Source: a virus
Direction: 5' to 3' (one strand)
IMG/VR virus record: IMGVR_UViG_3300044611_002008
Span: 1-64,000 of that record
DNA: 64,000 nucleotides
Positions 1-8,782 of this stretch are shown here, in pieces (within the stretch, counting starts at the first letter, position 1; each line of letters begins with the position of its first letter). The translations under genes and the position numbers were made by a program. The notes below the pieces were generated by a model. The model made no database searches. It had not been told where the DNA came from and was given only the letters and a program-made list of their open reading frames with translations.

Positions 1-377
1 TAGAGAATATATTATGCATAGAGCGTAAAAAGAGCTCTAGTGAATTTGCTAATAATATTGTAGAAAGTAGATTTAAAGATGTTATCGAGAGAATGAGTAA
101 TATAAAATACGCTTTTTTATTACTAGAGTTTGATCTAAAAGATTTATTGGTTTATCCTATTGGGTCCACCGTGCCAAGAAGAATGTGGGATAAAATTAAG
201 ATTAGTCCAGCGTTTTTATTAAAGAACATTTTAGAGTTGCAATTGAACCATAATATTATAGTATATTTTTGTGGAGACGCTGATAACGCTGGAAAGATGG
301 CTGAGCATATATTAAAAAAGATACATTATATAGAAGTAGTTAAAAACAAAGGAGTACCAAGCAATGATCCTAAATAA
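1..377 (+). CDS. ERCC4-type nuclease-like protein, C-terminal part (5' end outside window)
   Basis: The reading frame is open from the first bases (first full codon at position 3), so the gene begins upstream; the Met at 93 is internal. The visible part starts with ENILCIERKKSSSEF, which resembles the ERK-xxx-D/E active-site motif of ERCC4 (XPF/MUS81-type) nucleases, followed by a helix with SRF and a hydrophobic strand AFLLLEF, also as in that family. The usual last Asp of the motif is Glu here, and any upstream acidic motif is outside the window. ERCC4 nucleases cut branched DNA; in a phage a role in recombination or in processing DNA before packaging is an inference. It overlaps the next gene by 14 bases. 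It could instead be another restriction-endonuclease-fold protein. Confidence 0.6.
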   Translation, partial: ENILCIERKKSSSEFANNIVESRFKDVIERMSNIKYAFLLLEFDLKDLLVYPIGSTVPRRMWDKIKISPAFLLKNILELQLNHNIIVYFCGDADNAGKMAEHILKKIHYIEVVKNKGVPSNDPK

Positions 378-939
378 CCCTATCGTACTGACACAACCTC
401 CCTATGCTGATCAGACAGGAAAAACTATAACACCGGGACCTATCGTATTGAATGAGTTAGATGTAACTTACCATATTAATCCTAAAGCAAAAAATATATA
501 TGCTACTATTCTAAAGGTGCCATCGCCAATCTCATTGGCTACTCCGGCAGATTTTCACGAAGTAACCGATCTATCTATTGCTGCTTTGGAAGGGTCTCTC
601 AGAGAAAAAATTGGAGAAAATGCTCAAGCGTATTTACAGTCTTTATTTCCTAGAACGCTAGAGTCTGATCCTAACGGCCCGGGCACTATCTTATCAGGTA
701 TGATTAGCGCATTAGGTATCCACTCTACTCCAAATTGTAGTTGTAGGCGCCACGCTTTACAAATGAACGCCAGTGGCCCAGATTGGTGCGAGCAAAACAT
801 GGATACTATTCTTGGTTGGCTGAAAGAAGAAAGCTCGAAGAGAAAATTACCATTTGTCGAAACCGTGGCTAGATTAATGGTGCAACGAGCTATTAATAAA
901 TCTCGAAGATTACTAGCCAAAGTCCAAAAGCAGAGTTAA
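364..939 (+). CDS. Unknown protein with CxC motif, upstream of terminase
   Basis: 191 residues, ATG preceded by GGAG at 351-354 with 9-base spacing. I do not recognise a named family. The N-terminal half is rich in Pro and beta-prone. The middle has NCSCRRHA followed by a Trp-Cys pair (PDWCEQN), giving three Cys and a His that could bind a metal. The C-terminus is basic and helical (RLMVQRAINKSRRLLAKVQ). Its place directly before the large terminase is where many phages keep a small terminase subunit, and the basic helical tail would suit DNA binding, but no helix-turn-helix is evident, so that role is only a guess. Confidence 0.75.
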   Translation: MILNNPIVLTQPPYADQTGKTITPGPIVLNELDVTYHINPKAKNIYATILKVPSPISLATPADFHEVTDLSIAALEGSLREKIGENAQAYLQSLFPRTLESDPNGPGTILSGMISALGIHSTPNCSCRRHALQMNASGPDWCEQNMDTILGWLKEESSKRKLPFVETVARLMVQRAINKSRRLLAKVQKQS

Positions 940-942
940 TTT

Positions 943-2970
943 GTGTCTATAAAAAATTCTATATATGATGACGCATGGTTAGGACTGGGTGATCTATCTC
1001 TATTGTCTGTTGATCATAAAAATCTTATGATTAATAGAACCGAGGAAGATATAGAGAGACCAGATCTTCATTTGATGAAGATTTTAAGAGGTCCTAGGCA
1101 TATTGGTTCGACCTGCAAATTATTATTTAATATAGAATTACACCCAATACAAATAGCTATTATACAAGAGTTTTGGATAAGAGCTTTTCCTATGTATATC
1201 GCCAGTCGAGGTTGGGGAAAGTCTTTTTTGTTATCTTTGTACTGCGTACTCAGAATGACATTTTATCCTGGAACTAAAATTGTTGTTGTTGGAGCAGCTT
1301 TTAGACAAAGTAAAATTATTTTTGAATATATGGAAACTATTTGGAGGAATAGTCCTATACTTCGTAGTATTTTTAATGGTAATGACGATGGTCCTAGAAG
1401 AGATGTTGATCGTTGCACTATGAGATTAGGAGATAGTTGGACTATAGCTATTCCTTTAGGCGATGGTAGTAAGATTAGAGGATTAAGAGCACATATTATT
1501 ATTGCTGATGAATTTGCTTCTATATCTCCGGATATTTATGAAACAGTAGTATCTGGTTTCGCAGCGGTATCAGCCAGTCCTATTCAGAATGTTAAGGAAC
1601 AAGCCAAACAAACAGCGTTGAAAGAAGCAGGATTATGGAATGAAGATTTAGATATATTAAATACTAAAATGGGTAATCAGGCTATTATATCTGGCACGGC
1701 AGATTATGGTTTCAAACACTTTGCCCAATACTGGAAAAGATATAAGAATATTATCGAAAGTAAGGGAGATAGGAAAAAACTAGAAGAAATATTTAAAGGA
1801 GAGGTTCCAGATAATTTTAATTGGAGAGACTACTCCATTATACGTATTCCTTATGAATTAATCCCAAAAGGCTTCATGGATGACAAGCAGGTTTCTAGAG
1901 CAAAAGCGACTATTCATACTGGTATATATAATATGGAGTACGCTGCTTGTTTTATTAATGATAGTGAAGGATTTTTTAGGAGAAGTCTTATAGAAAGTTG
2001 TGTGGCCAACGATTCTTCTCCTATAATTCTTGGAGACAAGAAAATTACCTTTGAGGCCACAACAACAGGTAACCCAACAGGCAAATACATATACGGAATC
2101 GATCCAGCATCCGAGCAAGATAATTTTAGCATTGTAGTTTTAGAGATGCATCCGGATCACAATAGGGTCGTATATTGCTGGACTACTAATAGGAGTAACT
2201 TTAAAGAACGACTCAAAACAGGATTAGTTACAGAGCACGATTTTTATGGTTTTTGTGTGAGAAAAATACGAAATCTCATGAAAACGTTTCCGCCGGTAAG
2301 AATCGGTATGGATGCTCAGGGAGGAGGAGTGGCTATCGAAGAGGCTTTTCATGACCCTTCTAAGCTTGAAGAGGGAGAAATATTGATTTGGCCAGCCATA
2401 GATCCCGCTAAAAGCAAAGATACAGATAATCAAGCCGGTCTACACATATTAGAACTTGTTCAATTTGCTAAGGCCGATTGGACCAGTCAGGCTAACCACG
2501 GTCTTAGGAAAGACCTAGAAGATAAGGTATTATTATTTCCAAGATTCGATAATTTAACGCTTGGCTTGGCTCTAGAAGCAGAAAATAAAGATATCATGTC
2601 ATCTGAGTTGAATCCTATTTATGATAGTTTAAGCGAATGTATACTAGAGATAGAAGAGCTTAAAAATGAACTCACAACTATAGTCATGACACAAACGAGT
2701 ACTGGTCCAAATGCTAGAGACAGATGGGATACTCCAGAGGTTAAGCTTAGCGGAGGTAAAAAGGGAAGATTAAGAAAAGATAGATATAGCTCATTAGTAA
2801 TAGCTAATATGTTAGCTAGACAATCCCAAAGGGCTTTAAAACCAATAGAATATGAAGTTATCGGAGATAATGCTCGAAATGTAGCTAATAATACTGGTCA
2901 AATGTATAAAGGACCCGAATGGTTTATAGCTGGAGCTAATGACGATATTTATACGGGTATTTATAGATAA
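943..2970 (+). CDS. terL: Terminase large subunit
   Basis: 675 residues; starts with GTG three bases after the previous stop and no in-frame Met follows for a long way. It is the packaging motor ATPase with a C-terminal nuclease. The Walker A-like motif SRGWGKS is at residues 88-94 and Walker B with catalytic Glu, IIIADE, at 185-190. The RNase H-like nuclease half shows Asp387 in YGIDPAS, Asp457 in IGMDAQGGG and a late Asp613 in KDRYSS, the expected spacing for the three metal-binding acids. The length is at the upper end for the family. It sits before the portal gene, the usual order. Function is well supported; the packaging mode (headful or cos) cannot be told. Confidence 0.95.
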   Translation: MSIKNSIYDDAWLGLGDLSLLSVDHKNLMINRTEEDIERPDLHLMKILRGPRHIGSTCKLLFNIELHPIQIAIIQEFWIRAFPMYIASRGWGKSFLLSLYCVLRMTFYPGTKIVVVGAAFRQSKIIFEYMETIWRNSPILRSIFNGNDDGPRRDVDRCTMRLGDSWTIAIPLGDGSKIRGLRAHIIIADEFASISPDIYETVVSGFAAVSASPIQNVKEQAKQTALKEAGLWNEDLDILNTKMGNQAIISGTADYGFKHFAQYWKRYKNIIESKGDRKKLEEIFKGEVPDNFNWRDYSIIRIPYELIPKGFMDDKQVSRAKATIHTGIYNMEYAACFINDSEGFFRRSLIESCVANDSSPIILGDKKITFEATTTGNPTGKYIYGIDPASEQDNFSIVVLEMHPDHNRVVYCWTTNRSNFKERLKTGLVTEHDFYGFCVRKIRNLMKTFPPVRIGMDAQGGGVAIEEAFHDPSKLEEGEILIWPAIDPAKSKDTDNQAGLHILELVQFAKADWTSQANHGLRKDLEDKVLLFPRFDNLTLGLALEAENKDIMSSELNPIYDSLSECILEIEELKNELTTIVMTQTSTGPNARDRWDTPEVKLSGGKKGRLRKDRYSSLVIANMLARQSQRALKPIEYEVIGDNARNVANNTGQMYKGPEWFIAGANDDIYTGIYR

Positions 2971-3028
2971 CAGTGTACTATTGTATTAGTATTGCGGTTG
3001 TATTGCGATCCTATTATTATTATAAAAT

Positions 3029-5218
3029 ATGAGCAAAAAATCAAATAATCAAAATAATTCTATTCCGAACGCCGAGCCCAAAAATCCCGAAGCGTATGTT
3101 GCCTGGGGTGAGGATTTAGCCAGTAAACAAGCGGCGATGCAGTCTTGTTCGGATTCTCTGGACGAATTTACAGGTATTCAAAAAGCGGAAGCGAGATGGC
3201 GACGAGATTTTTCTAATCTTGATGGCAATATTTCTAGTCGTCCCGGATTGACTCGTTTTGATTATGATCAATTTAGAGCAGACGAGGCCGTACCTACAAA
3301 AATCAAGCCGGTCATACGCAGAGCAGAAGACATATATCAAAGAGTTGGTCTTGTAAAAAACGTTATAGATCTCATGGGCGATTTTGCGGTTCAAGGTATA
3401 AGACTGGTACATAAGAACAAGAGAGTTGAAAGATTCTATCGCAAATGGTTTCAAAAAGTAAGAGGCAAAGACCGTTCAGAAAGATTTCTAAACAATTTAT
3501 ATAAAACAGGTAATGTTGTATTAAATAGGCAAACAGGAAAACTTAATACTAAAGTAACGGAACAACTATATAGGGCTGTGGCTTCTCCAGATATGCAGAT
3601 ATCTGATCTAGATATCAATAATCTAGAAAAAAGAGAAATACCCTGGAAATATACATTTATTGATCCTGTATTTGTCGAGGTGGCCGCTGGGGCCTTATCT
3701 TCATTCGTACAAGAAAAACAGTATCAGTTGATTTTACCATCCGATCTTAGAAAAACAATTAATTCTCCCAAAACTGATTCAGAAAGAGAAGTGATTGCTA
3801 AGTTACCATCAGCTATTATAGAAGCAGCTAAAACCAGAAAGCCTTATCCATTAGACAAAGACAAAACACTTGTTTTTCACTATAAAAAAGATGATTGGCA
3901 GACATGGGCCTATCCTATGATTTATGCTATCATGGATGATATAACCGTTATAGAGAAACTCAAACTAGCCGATATGGCCGCTCTTGATGGTGCTATTTCT
4001 AATATTAGAATTTTTAAACTAGGCAGCCTAGAGCATAAAATAGCTCCTACTAAAGCGGCTACAGCTAAACTAGCACAGATCTTAGGCAATAATGTCGGTG
4101 GCGGAACTATGGATGTGGTTTGGGGTCCCGATATAGAATTATTAGAATCCAACACTAACGTACATAATTTTTTAGGAGAAGGCAAATACGTTCCGCATCT
4201 TAATGCCGTATATGCTGGTTTAGGTATTCCTCCTACTCTTACTGGTACTTTTGGAGCGTCTGGAACCACAAATAACTTTATAAGTCTCAAAACCTTAACT
4301 CAAAGACTTCAGTATGGCCGAGATATTTTAGTAGAGTTTTGGGATAAAGAAATCGCGCTAGTACAAAAAGCTATGGGTTTTAAATACCCAGCCAAAATAG
4401 AATTTGACAGAATGGATCTAAGCAATGAGGATGCTGAAAAAGCCCTATTAGTCCAGTTAGCTGATAGAAATCTTATATCGGACGAGCTATTGCAAAGCCG
4501 TTTTGGTTTCGATCCAGATATGGAAAAATCTAGACTAAATAGAGAAAACAGAGAGAGAAAGAGCGATAGAATGATACAAAAATCTGGACCTTGGCATGAC
4601 CCACAATTTCAAAATTCTCTTAAAAAGATAGCACTACAAATAGGTACGGTTACGCCTAGTCAAGTTGGCCTGGATTTGCCCCCAAGAAAGAAAGGAGAGC
4701 AAACGGCCCTAGATATGAAGCAGCAGCAGAAACAACCAACGCAGTTGGGAAACGATTTGCCAAAATCGTTACCTGGACAGCCGGGCGAGGGAAGACCCAA
4801 ATTAAGCAAGGATACGGAAAAAAGAAAAACAAAAGTATTTTCCCCACAGACAGGAGCAAGTTTGGCCATATGGGCCTCACAAGCACAAGAAGATATAGCT
4901 CAAATATTAAACCCAATAATGTTAGAGTTTTATCAGAAAAAAAATCTAAGAAGTCTTTCTAGTAAGGAATATCAAGAATTAGAAGATATAAAAACCAAAA
5001 CACTTTTCTGCATCAAACCATTCTCTAAAATTGACTCTTCAATAGAGGGCATAATGAGTAGTATAAACTCTAAAGCGAGTTTAGATACTATTTCTTTATA
5101 TAATAATTGGCTAAAAACATTAGAACTAGATCTAGGTAGTCAATTAAATTCTGATCAACAAAAGCAAGCCAAAGCATCTTTTTACGCTATGGTGTATGAT
5201 TCTCTTGAAACCGACTAA
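3029..5218 (+). CDS. Portal protein
   Basis: 729 residues, start ATG with no clear ribosome binding site, following a short AT-rich gap. The portal forms the ring at the capsid vertex through which DNA enters and onto which the neck is built. The N-terminal half has the typical early portal helices (RAEDIYQRVGLVKNVIDLM), a region with IDPVFVEV near the middle, and a long stem and clip part containing GTFGASGTTNNF and RLQYGRDILVEFWDKEI, the pattern seen in phage portals of the HK97/Mu-like type. A Gln/Pro-rich linker lies near residues 560-600, followed by about 130 residues of helical extension that is longer than in most portals. Its position between terminase and protease agrees. Confidence 0.88.
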   Translation: MSKKSNNQNNSIPNAEPKNPEAYVAWGEDLASKQAAMQSCSDSLDEFTGIQKAEARWRRDFSNLDGNISSRPGLTRFDYDQFRADEAVPTKIKPVIRRAEDIYQRVGLVKNVIDLMGDFAVQGIRLVHKNKRVERFYRKWFQKVRGKDRSERFLNNLYKTGNVVLNRQTGKLNTKVTEQLYRAVASPDMQISDLDINNLEKREIPWKYTFIDPVFVEVAAGALSSFVQEKQYQLILPSDLRKTINSPKTDSEREVIAKLPSAIIEAAKTRKPYPLDKDKTLVFHYKKDDWQTWAYPMIYAIMDDITVIEKLKLADMAALDGAISNIRIFKLGSLEHKIAPTKAATAKLAQILGNNVGGGTMDVVWGPDIELLESNTNVHNFLGEGKYVPHLNAVYAGLGIPPTLTGTFGASGTTNNFISLKTLTQRLQYGRDILVEFWDKEIALVQKAMGFKYPAKIEFDRMDLSNEDAEKALLVQLADRNLISDELLQSRFGFDPDMEKSRLNRENRERKSDRMIQKSGPWHDPQFQNSLKKIALQIGTVTPSQVGLDLPPRKKGEQTALDMKQQQKQPTQLGNDLPKSLPGQPGEGRPKLSKDTEKRKTKVFSPQTGASLAIWASQAQEDIAQILNPIMLEFYQKKNLRSLSSKEYQELEDIKTKTLFCIKPFSKIDSSIEGIMSSINSKASLDTISLYNNWLKTLELDLGSQLNSDQQKQAKASFYAMVYDSLETD

Positions 5219-5233
5219 CATATGGAGATTATT

Positions 5234-6736
5234 ATGGAAGTTTTTCCAGCAGAAATAGAAGACGGCTTACAAGAAATTGTCTCCTCGAAGGCTTGTGTGA
5301 CTTACGCTACTCAGGCTATTCCGTATAATGACACTATAGTGGCCGGTAAGCACTTTAAAAGCTTAGCGTCTATGTCTGATGAAGATCTGTATTATGTACA
5401 GTCTATTTTAGTTAGTTCCTCATGGAATAAAAATGATGATATATTTGATAAGGCCGAGGTTTGGAGCGCCAAGCACACACCAGAAGATAAGCCTACAAAC
5501 TTAGAGCATGATGAAAATACTATTATAGGACATATAGTCTCTAATTATCCCATCACGGAAGATGGTATCCTTATAGATGAAAATACCCCAATAGAAAACC
5601 TGCCAAATAAATACCATATATTAACAGGATCAGTTATTTATAAGGGGTTTAGTAATCCAGAATTACGAGGCAGAGCAGATAAGCTAATATCAGAAATAGA
5701 GTCTGGTGAAAAATATGTAAGTATGGAGTGCTTTTTTAAGGGCTTTGATTATGGATTAGTTAATCAGTCCAATGGTAGTTATCAAATTTTACCAAGAAAT
5801 AAAGAAACAGCTCACTTAACTAAACACCTTAGAGCATATGGTGGACAAGGAGAGCACGAGGGCTTTAAAATAGGTAGAGTTTTAAGAGGCATTACGTTTT
5901 CTGGTAAGGGATTTGTTAATAAACCAGCTAATCCTGACAGTATTATTTTTACTGAAAATTCTATTCAAGTAGATATTCCAGAAAAAAAAGAGCAAAAAAA
6001 TAACGATTTATCGATTGCGGGTGTATCAAATAATCAGTTAACCTTTAATTCGGAGAATAATACTATGAGTTTAGAAACAGAAACGACGGGCCTAACAGAG
6101 AAAGTTGAATCAACGACCGACTGCTCGGAGGCCGTCAAGGAAGCACAGGCTACTGCTAACGAACTTAAAGAAAAAACAATCGCTCTTGAAACAGCCATCG
6201 AGACGAATGAGACCATCCTTACCGAGACTAAGGCTCAGCTCGAAGCAGCTCTTGCAGAAAAGGAAGAAGCCGCTAAAAAGTGGTATGAAGAGATGAAGAA
6301 AAAGGAAGAAGAGAAAGACAAGATGAAGGCAGCTCTTGACGAAGCTCTTGAAGCTTTAGCTGGATACAAAGCCAAAGAAGAAGAGATGTTAAAGAAGGAA
6401 AAGAAGATGAAAAGAATCGCCTCTCTTCTCGAAGCAGGTATTGCTAATGAAGTAGCAGCCTCAACAGTTGATAAGTTTGAAGGTTTAGAAGACGACGCTT
6501 TCGAAGCTATGACCGTTCTTTTAGCTTCTAAGTCACCGGTTTCTATACCAGCCGAACCAGTTATAGCCACAGAAGAGCCAGTAGTAGATACAGCTGATGC
6601 TTCTGTACTAGACACGGTTGAAACAGTCGAGGAAGTTAATCTTGGTGTCGGAGGCGACTCAGACAATTCAGTTGAATCAACTCGTGCAGCTCTTGTCGAG
6701 TATGTTTGCAGTAGATTAGGTAAAAAAGCACAATAA
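5234..6736 (+). CDS. Prohead protease fused in frame to scaffold
   Basis: 500 residues from ATG 5234, preferred over ATG 5222 because GGAG at 5224-5227 is well spaced for it. The first ~175 residues resemble phage serine proteases of the XkdF/prohead-protease kind: His92 in NLEHDENT and Ser163 in YVSMEC are the likely catalytic residues, in a compact beta-rich fold. Residues ~278-500 are Glu/Lys-rich, strongly coiled-coil (EEMKKKEEEKDKMK), ending in a helical segment, as in scaffolds. The protease should cut scaffold and capsid precursors during maturation. Codon use changes near position 6065, where a second start in the same frame seems to give the scaffold alone (separate entry). The arrangement matches the known lambda C/Nu3 type of nested gene. 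Exact protease family is uncertain. Confidence 0.8.
   Translation: MEVFPAEIEDGLQEIVSSKACVTYATQAIPYNDTIVAGKHFKSLASMSDEDLYYVQSILVSSSWNKNDDIFDKAEVWSAKHTPEDKPTNLEHDENTIIGHIVSNYPITEDGILIDENTPIENLPNKYHILTGSVIYKGFSNPELRGRADKLISEIESGEKYVSMECFFKGFDYGLVNQSNGSYQILPRNKETAHLTKHLRAYGGQGEHEGFKIGRVLRGITFSGKGFVNKPANPDSIIFTENSIQVDIPEKKEQKNNDLSIAGVSNNQLTFNSENNTMSLETETTGLTEKVESTTDCSEAVKEAQATANELKEKTIALETAIETNETILTETKAQLEAALAEKEEAAKKWYEEMKKKEEEKDKMKAALDEALEALAGYKAKEEEMLKKEKKMKRIASLLEAGIANEVAASTVDKFEGLEDDAFEAMTVLLASKSPVSIPAEPVIATEEPVVDTADASVLDTVETVEEVNLGVGGDSDNSVESTRAALVEYVCSRLGKKAQ
6020..6037 (+). promoter_or_regulatory. GGTGTA motif inside protease gene, before scaffold start
   Basis: GGTGTATCAAATAATCAG, 39 bases from the A of ATG 6065. 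It is almost the same as the copy at 8313 (GGTGTATCTATAATCAG) that follows a terminator, differing by a one-base gap and one or two bases. Candidate internal promoter for scaffold, decoration and capsid genes. Confidence 0.45.
6065..6736 (+). CDS. Probable internal-start scaffolding protein (nested, same frame)
   Basis: The ATG at 6065 lies in the frame of the protease gene (codon 278) and has a good Shine-Dalgarno GGAG at 6052-6055 with 9-base spacing, rare for an internal Met. The product would be 223 residues: an acidic Thr/Glu-rich start, a long coiled coil of about 110 residues and a C-terminal acidic linker plus a short helical end with a basic tip (RLGKKAQ), a common scaffold design in which the tip contacts the capsid protein. 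A GGTGTA motif 39 bases before the ATG matches the motif upstream of other units. Codon use from here on is like the capsid gene and unlike the upstream part. Supported by sequence signals only; no protein data. Confidence 0.65.
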   Translation: MSLETETTGLTEKVESTTDCSEAVKEAQATANELKEKTIALETAIETNETILTETKAQLEAALAEKEEAAKKWYEEMKKKEEEKDKMKAALDEALEALAGYKAKEEEMLKKEKKMKRIASLLEAGIANEVAASTVDKFEGLEDDAFEAMTVLLASKSPVSIPAEPVIATEEPVVDTADASVLDTVETVEEVNLGVGGDSDNSVESTRAALVEYVCSRLGKKAQ

Positions 6737-6751
6737 ATAAGGGAGAAACAC

Positions 6752-7210
6752 ATGGCTCTTAAACCAGATCGTATCGAAAGTTACACAGATATTTCCTATT
6801 TCATGAATGTTGTTGGCGAAAGAGGTGGCGTTGTTGTTCACGGTACCTCTGGTGCCGGCGCATCGACAGATGACGCTGGGGCTACAGTTGCCTATCCAAC
6901 AGGCGTTGTTTCAGGCACTAAGCCAGCCGGAGTATTGCTAAACGATGTCGTTAATCTTGATCTAACCAGACAGCATCTTAATTATCATAGAGACGAGATG
7001 CAGCTTGGCGGCAAGGTCACACTACTTCGTCAGGGCCAGGTTACAACAAACATGGTCGCTACGGGAGTAACACCCGCTGCTGGGTCCGATGCATACTATG
7101 ACGGTAATGGATTATTTACAACCACCAGTACCGGTAGTACTAAAGTTGGTAGATTTTTGAGCAGCAAAGATTCTGATGGTTATGTCAAAGTAGATGTCAA
7201 TATTACCTAA
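6752..7210 (+). CDS. Capsid decoration/cement-like protein
   Basis: 152 residues with a strong GGGAGAA ribosome binding site. It is rich in Gly, Val and Thr and looks all-beta. The second half follows the pattern of capsid cement proteins of the DUF2190 type: GGKVTLLRQGQVTT, then GSDAYYDGNGLFTT, then VGRFLSSKDSDGYVKVDVN. Such proteins sit on the outside of the shell and stabilise it. The place between scaffold and major capsid protein is the normal one. Codon use resembles that of the capsid gene, in line with high copy number. I infer the role from pattern and position; no catalytic motif is present. Confidence 0.72.
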   Translation: MALKPDRIESYTDISYFMNVVGERGGVVVHGTSGAGASTDDAGATVAYPTGVVSGTKPAGVLLNDVVNLDLTRQHLNYHRDEMQLGGKVTLLRQGQVTTNMVATGVTPAAGSDAYYDGNGLFTTTSTGSTKVGRFLSSKDSDGYVKVDVNIT

Positions 7211-7223
7211 TAGGGAGAACAAA

Positions 7224-8231
7224 ATGTCAACGAAAACTCAGTTTCAACCTTCGCCAGAACTAACAGATCTTCTCGTTCGCTCTGGCTCACCAGATAGACA
7301 AGTTGCCTTAGCAGCCAACAGAGAGTTTGCTAAAGCACTAGAATTACCTTTACGTCAAGGTCTACTCAGTGGAGATATCCTAGACGGCATCTTCGAGCCA
7401 ATTCAGCTCCAGCCCGGTGCCACTCCAGAATTCCCACTAGATTTTCTTGCCCCTGGCACAGAAAAAGACTTTGTGGCTTACACTATCCCTAACCACGGTT
7501 ATATTCCAGAGCGTCATGTCGAAGGCGATTATGTCATGGTTCCAACCTATGACATCGGTGCCTCGATTGATTATCTCCTAAAGTATGCTCGTGACGCTCG
7601 CTGGGACGTTGTGGGTCGCGCTATGGAAGTGCTAGAAGCTTCGTTCGTAAAGAAAATGAACGACGACGGCTGGCACACACTCTTGGCCGCTGGTGTTGAT
7701 CGCAATATCGTTGTGTTCGACAGCGACGCTGCATCAAATCAGTTCACCAAGAGACTAGTCAGTCTCATGAAGACTGTTATGCGTAGAAACGGTGGCGGTA
7801 ATAGCGCTAGTGTCAACAGAGGTATGCTAACAGACCTCTATGTTTCACCAGAAGCTATGGAAGATATCCGCAACTGGGGTCTTGATCAGGTTGACGAAGT
7901 AACACGCAGAGAGATCTACACAGCCGCTGATGGTACTCTCAACCGTGTTTTCGGCGTTAATCTTCACGACAGAGACGAGCTTGGTGTTGGTCAAGAGTAT
8001 CAGCTATTCTATAGCAACGTACTCAATGGCACACTACCAAGTGGAGATACAGAAGTTGTTGTTGGTCTTGATCTACGCAAGAGAGACAGCTTCATTATGC
8101 CAGTTCGTGAACAGGTTCAAATCTTCGAAGACGAAACACTACATCGTCAGAAGAGAGCCGGTTTCTACGGCTGGAGCGAGCAGGGCTTTGCGGTTCTAGA
8201 TAATCGCAGAGTTATTCTCGGCTCTCTCTAA
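7224..8231 (+). CDS. Major capsid protein (HK97-fold)
   Basis: 335 residues. The start at ATG 7224 is chosen because GGGAGAAC lies just upstream; a longer start at 7194 would overlap the previous gene and lacks a site. It builds the icosahedral shell. Supporting signs are the position after protease, scaffold and decoration genes, the size, the long helix RDARWDVVGRAMEVLEASF typical of a spine helix, the alpha/beta middle part with a phage capsid-like segment around LYVSPEAMEDIRNW, and the C-terminal strand region ending in DNRRVILGSL. No N-terminal coiled-coil delta domain is present, which fits a separate scaffold. Codons are more GC-rich and more uniform than in the rest of the window. Followed by a strong terminator. 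Confidence 0.9.
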   Translation: MSTKTQFQPSPELTDLLVRSGSPDRQVALAANREFAKALELPLRQGLLSGDILDGIFEPIQLQPGATPEFPLDFLAPGTEKDFVAYTIPNHGYIPERHVEGDYVMVPTYDIGASIDYLLKYARDARWDVVGRAMEVLEASFVKKMNDDGWHTLLAAGVDRNIVVFDSDAASNQFTKRLVSLMKTVMRRNGGGNSASVNRGMLTDLYVSPEAMEDIRNWGLDQVDEVTRREIYTAADGTLNRVFGVNLHDRDELGVGQEYQLFYSNVLNGTLPSGDTEVVVGLDLRKRDSFIMPVREQVQIFEDETLHRQKRAGFYGWSEQGFAVLDNRRVILGSL

Positions 8232-8264
8232 TTTAGACTCTACAATCAGTTACTATCTAAAGAT

Positions 8265-8298
8265 AGGGCCGGGAGAATATCCTGGCCCTTCTTTTTTT
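8265..8298 (+). terminator. Intrinsic terminator after major capsid gene
   Basis: A 10-bp stem AGGGCCGGGA / TCCTGGCCCT (8265-8274 with 8280-8289, one G-T pair), loop GAATA, then TTCTTTTTTT. A classical rho-independent terminator ending the head block. Confidence 0.93.
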
Positions 8299-8312
8299 AT
8301 ATATGTATTAAA

Positions 8313-8329
8313 GGTGTATCTATAATCAG
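8313..8329 (+). promoter_or_regulatory. GGTGTA motif, candidate promoter after terminator
   Basis: GGTGTATCTATAATCAG lies 15 bases after the terminator T-run and 60 bases before ATG 8378, exactly where a new transcript must begin. A TATAAT box (8321-8326) is part of it. See the finding on the recurring motif. The rest of the 146-base gap shows nothing else. Confidence 0.5.
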
Positions 8330-8377
8330 CAGGGCATTTTTCTGCCAAGTAAAAACTATATCAAAGGCATATAATAT

Positions 8378-8782
8378 ATGGCAGCTAGTAAATATGATTT
8401 CGCTATAGAACAAGGGACATCTTTTAAATTATCGTTAATATATAAAGACGCTAATGGAACGCCCGTAAATCTAACAGACTGGTGCGCTAGAATAGTATGG
8501 AAAACCAATACTGGTATTATTCAAACCTTTTCTTCTGACAACATAGATCATAGTGTATATAAATTTACTATTGATGATACTAATGGTAAATTAACATTAT
8601 TACTGCCTGTATCTACAACCAATGGGTTTAATTTTAATACGGCTAAATATGATCTAGAGCTACAATCTCCAGAAGATATTTATGCTGGCGGAGGCAAATA
8701 TACTACGAGGCTATTGTTTGGTACTATAAGTATAGTCAAGAGATTTAGTCAAGCAGGTTCTTCATTGGAGTGTTCTACATGA
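8378..8782 (+). CDS. BppU-like/Ig-like small virion protein
   Basis: 134 residues, ATG with AAAGG upstream. The N-terminal pattern YDFAIEQGTSFKLSLIYKD then NGTPVNLTDWCARIVWK is that of a beta-sandwich module found at the start of phage baseplate and fibre proteins (BppU-like). The same module begins the gene at 39976 (YDFNIEQGSYYEITFVYQD, NPVDISDWCAVLQW), so the two are clear paralogues. Role in anchoring or fibre attachment is inferred. Its stop overlaps the start of the next gene (ATGA), suggesting translational coupling. First gene of the adhesin island. Confidence 0.75.
   Translation: MAASKYDFAIEQGTSFKLSLIYKDANGTPVNLTDWCARIVWKTNTGIIQTFSSDNIDHSVYKFTIDDTNGKLTLLLPVSTTNGFNFNTAKYDLELQSPEDIYAGGGKYTTRLLFGTISIVKRFSQAGSSLECST

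Noticed and set aside
7194-7223. Longer start for the capsid gene
   Set aside because: It would overlap the decoration gene and lacks a ribosome site, while ATG 7224 has GGGAGAAC.
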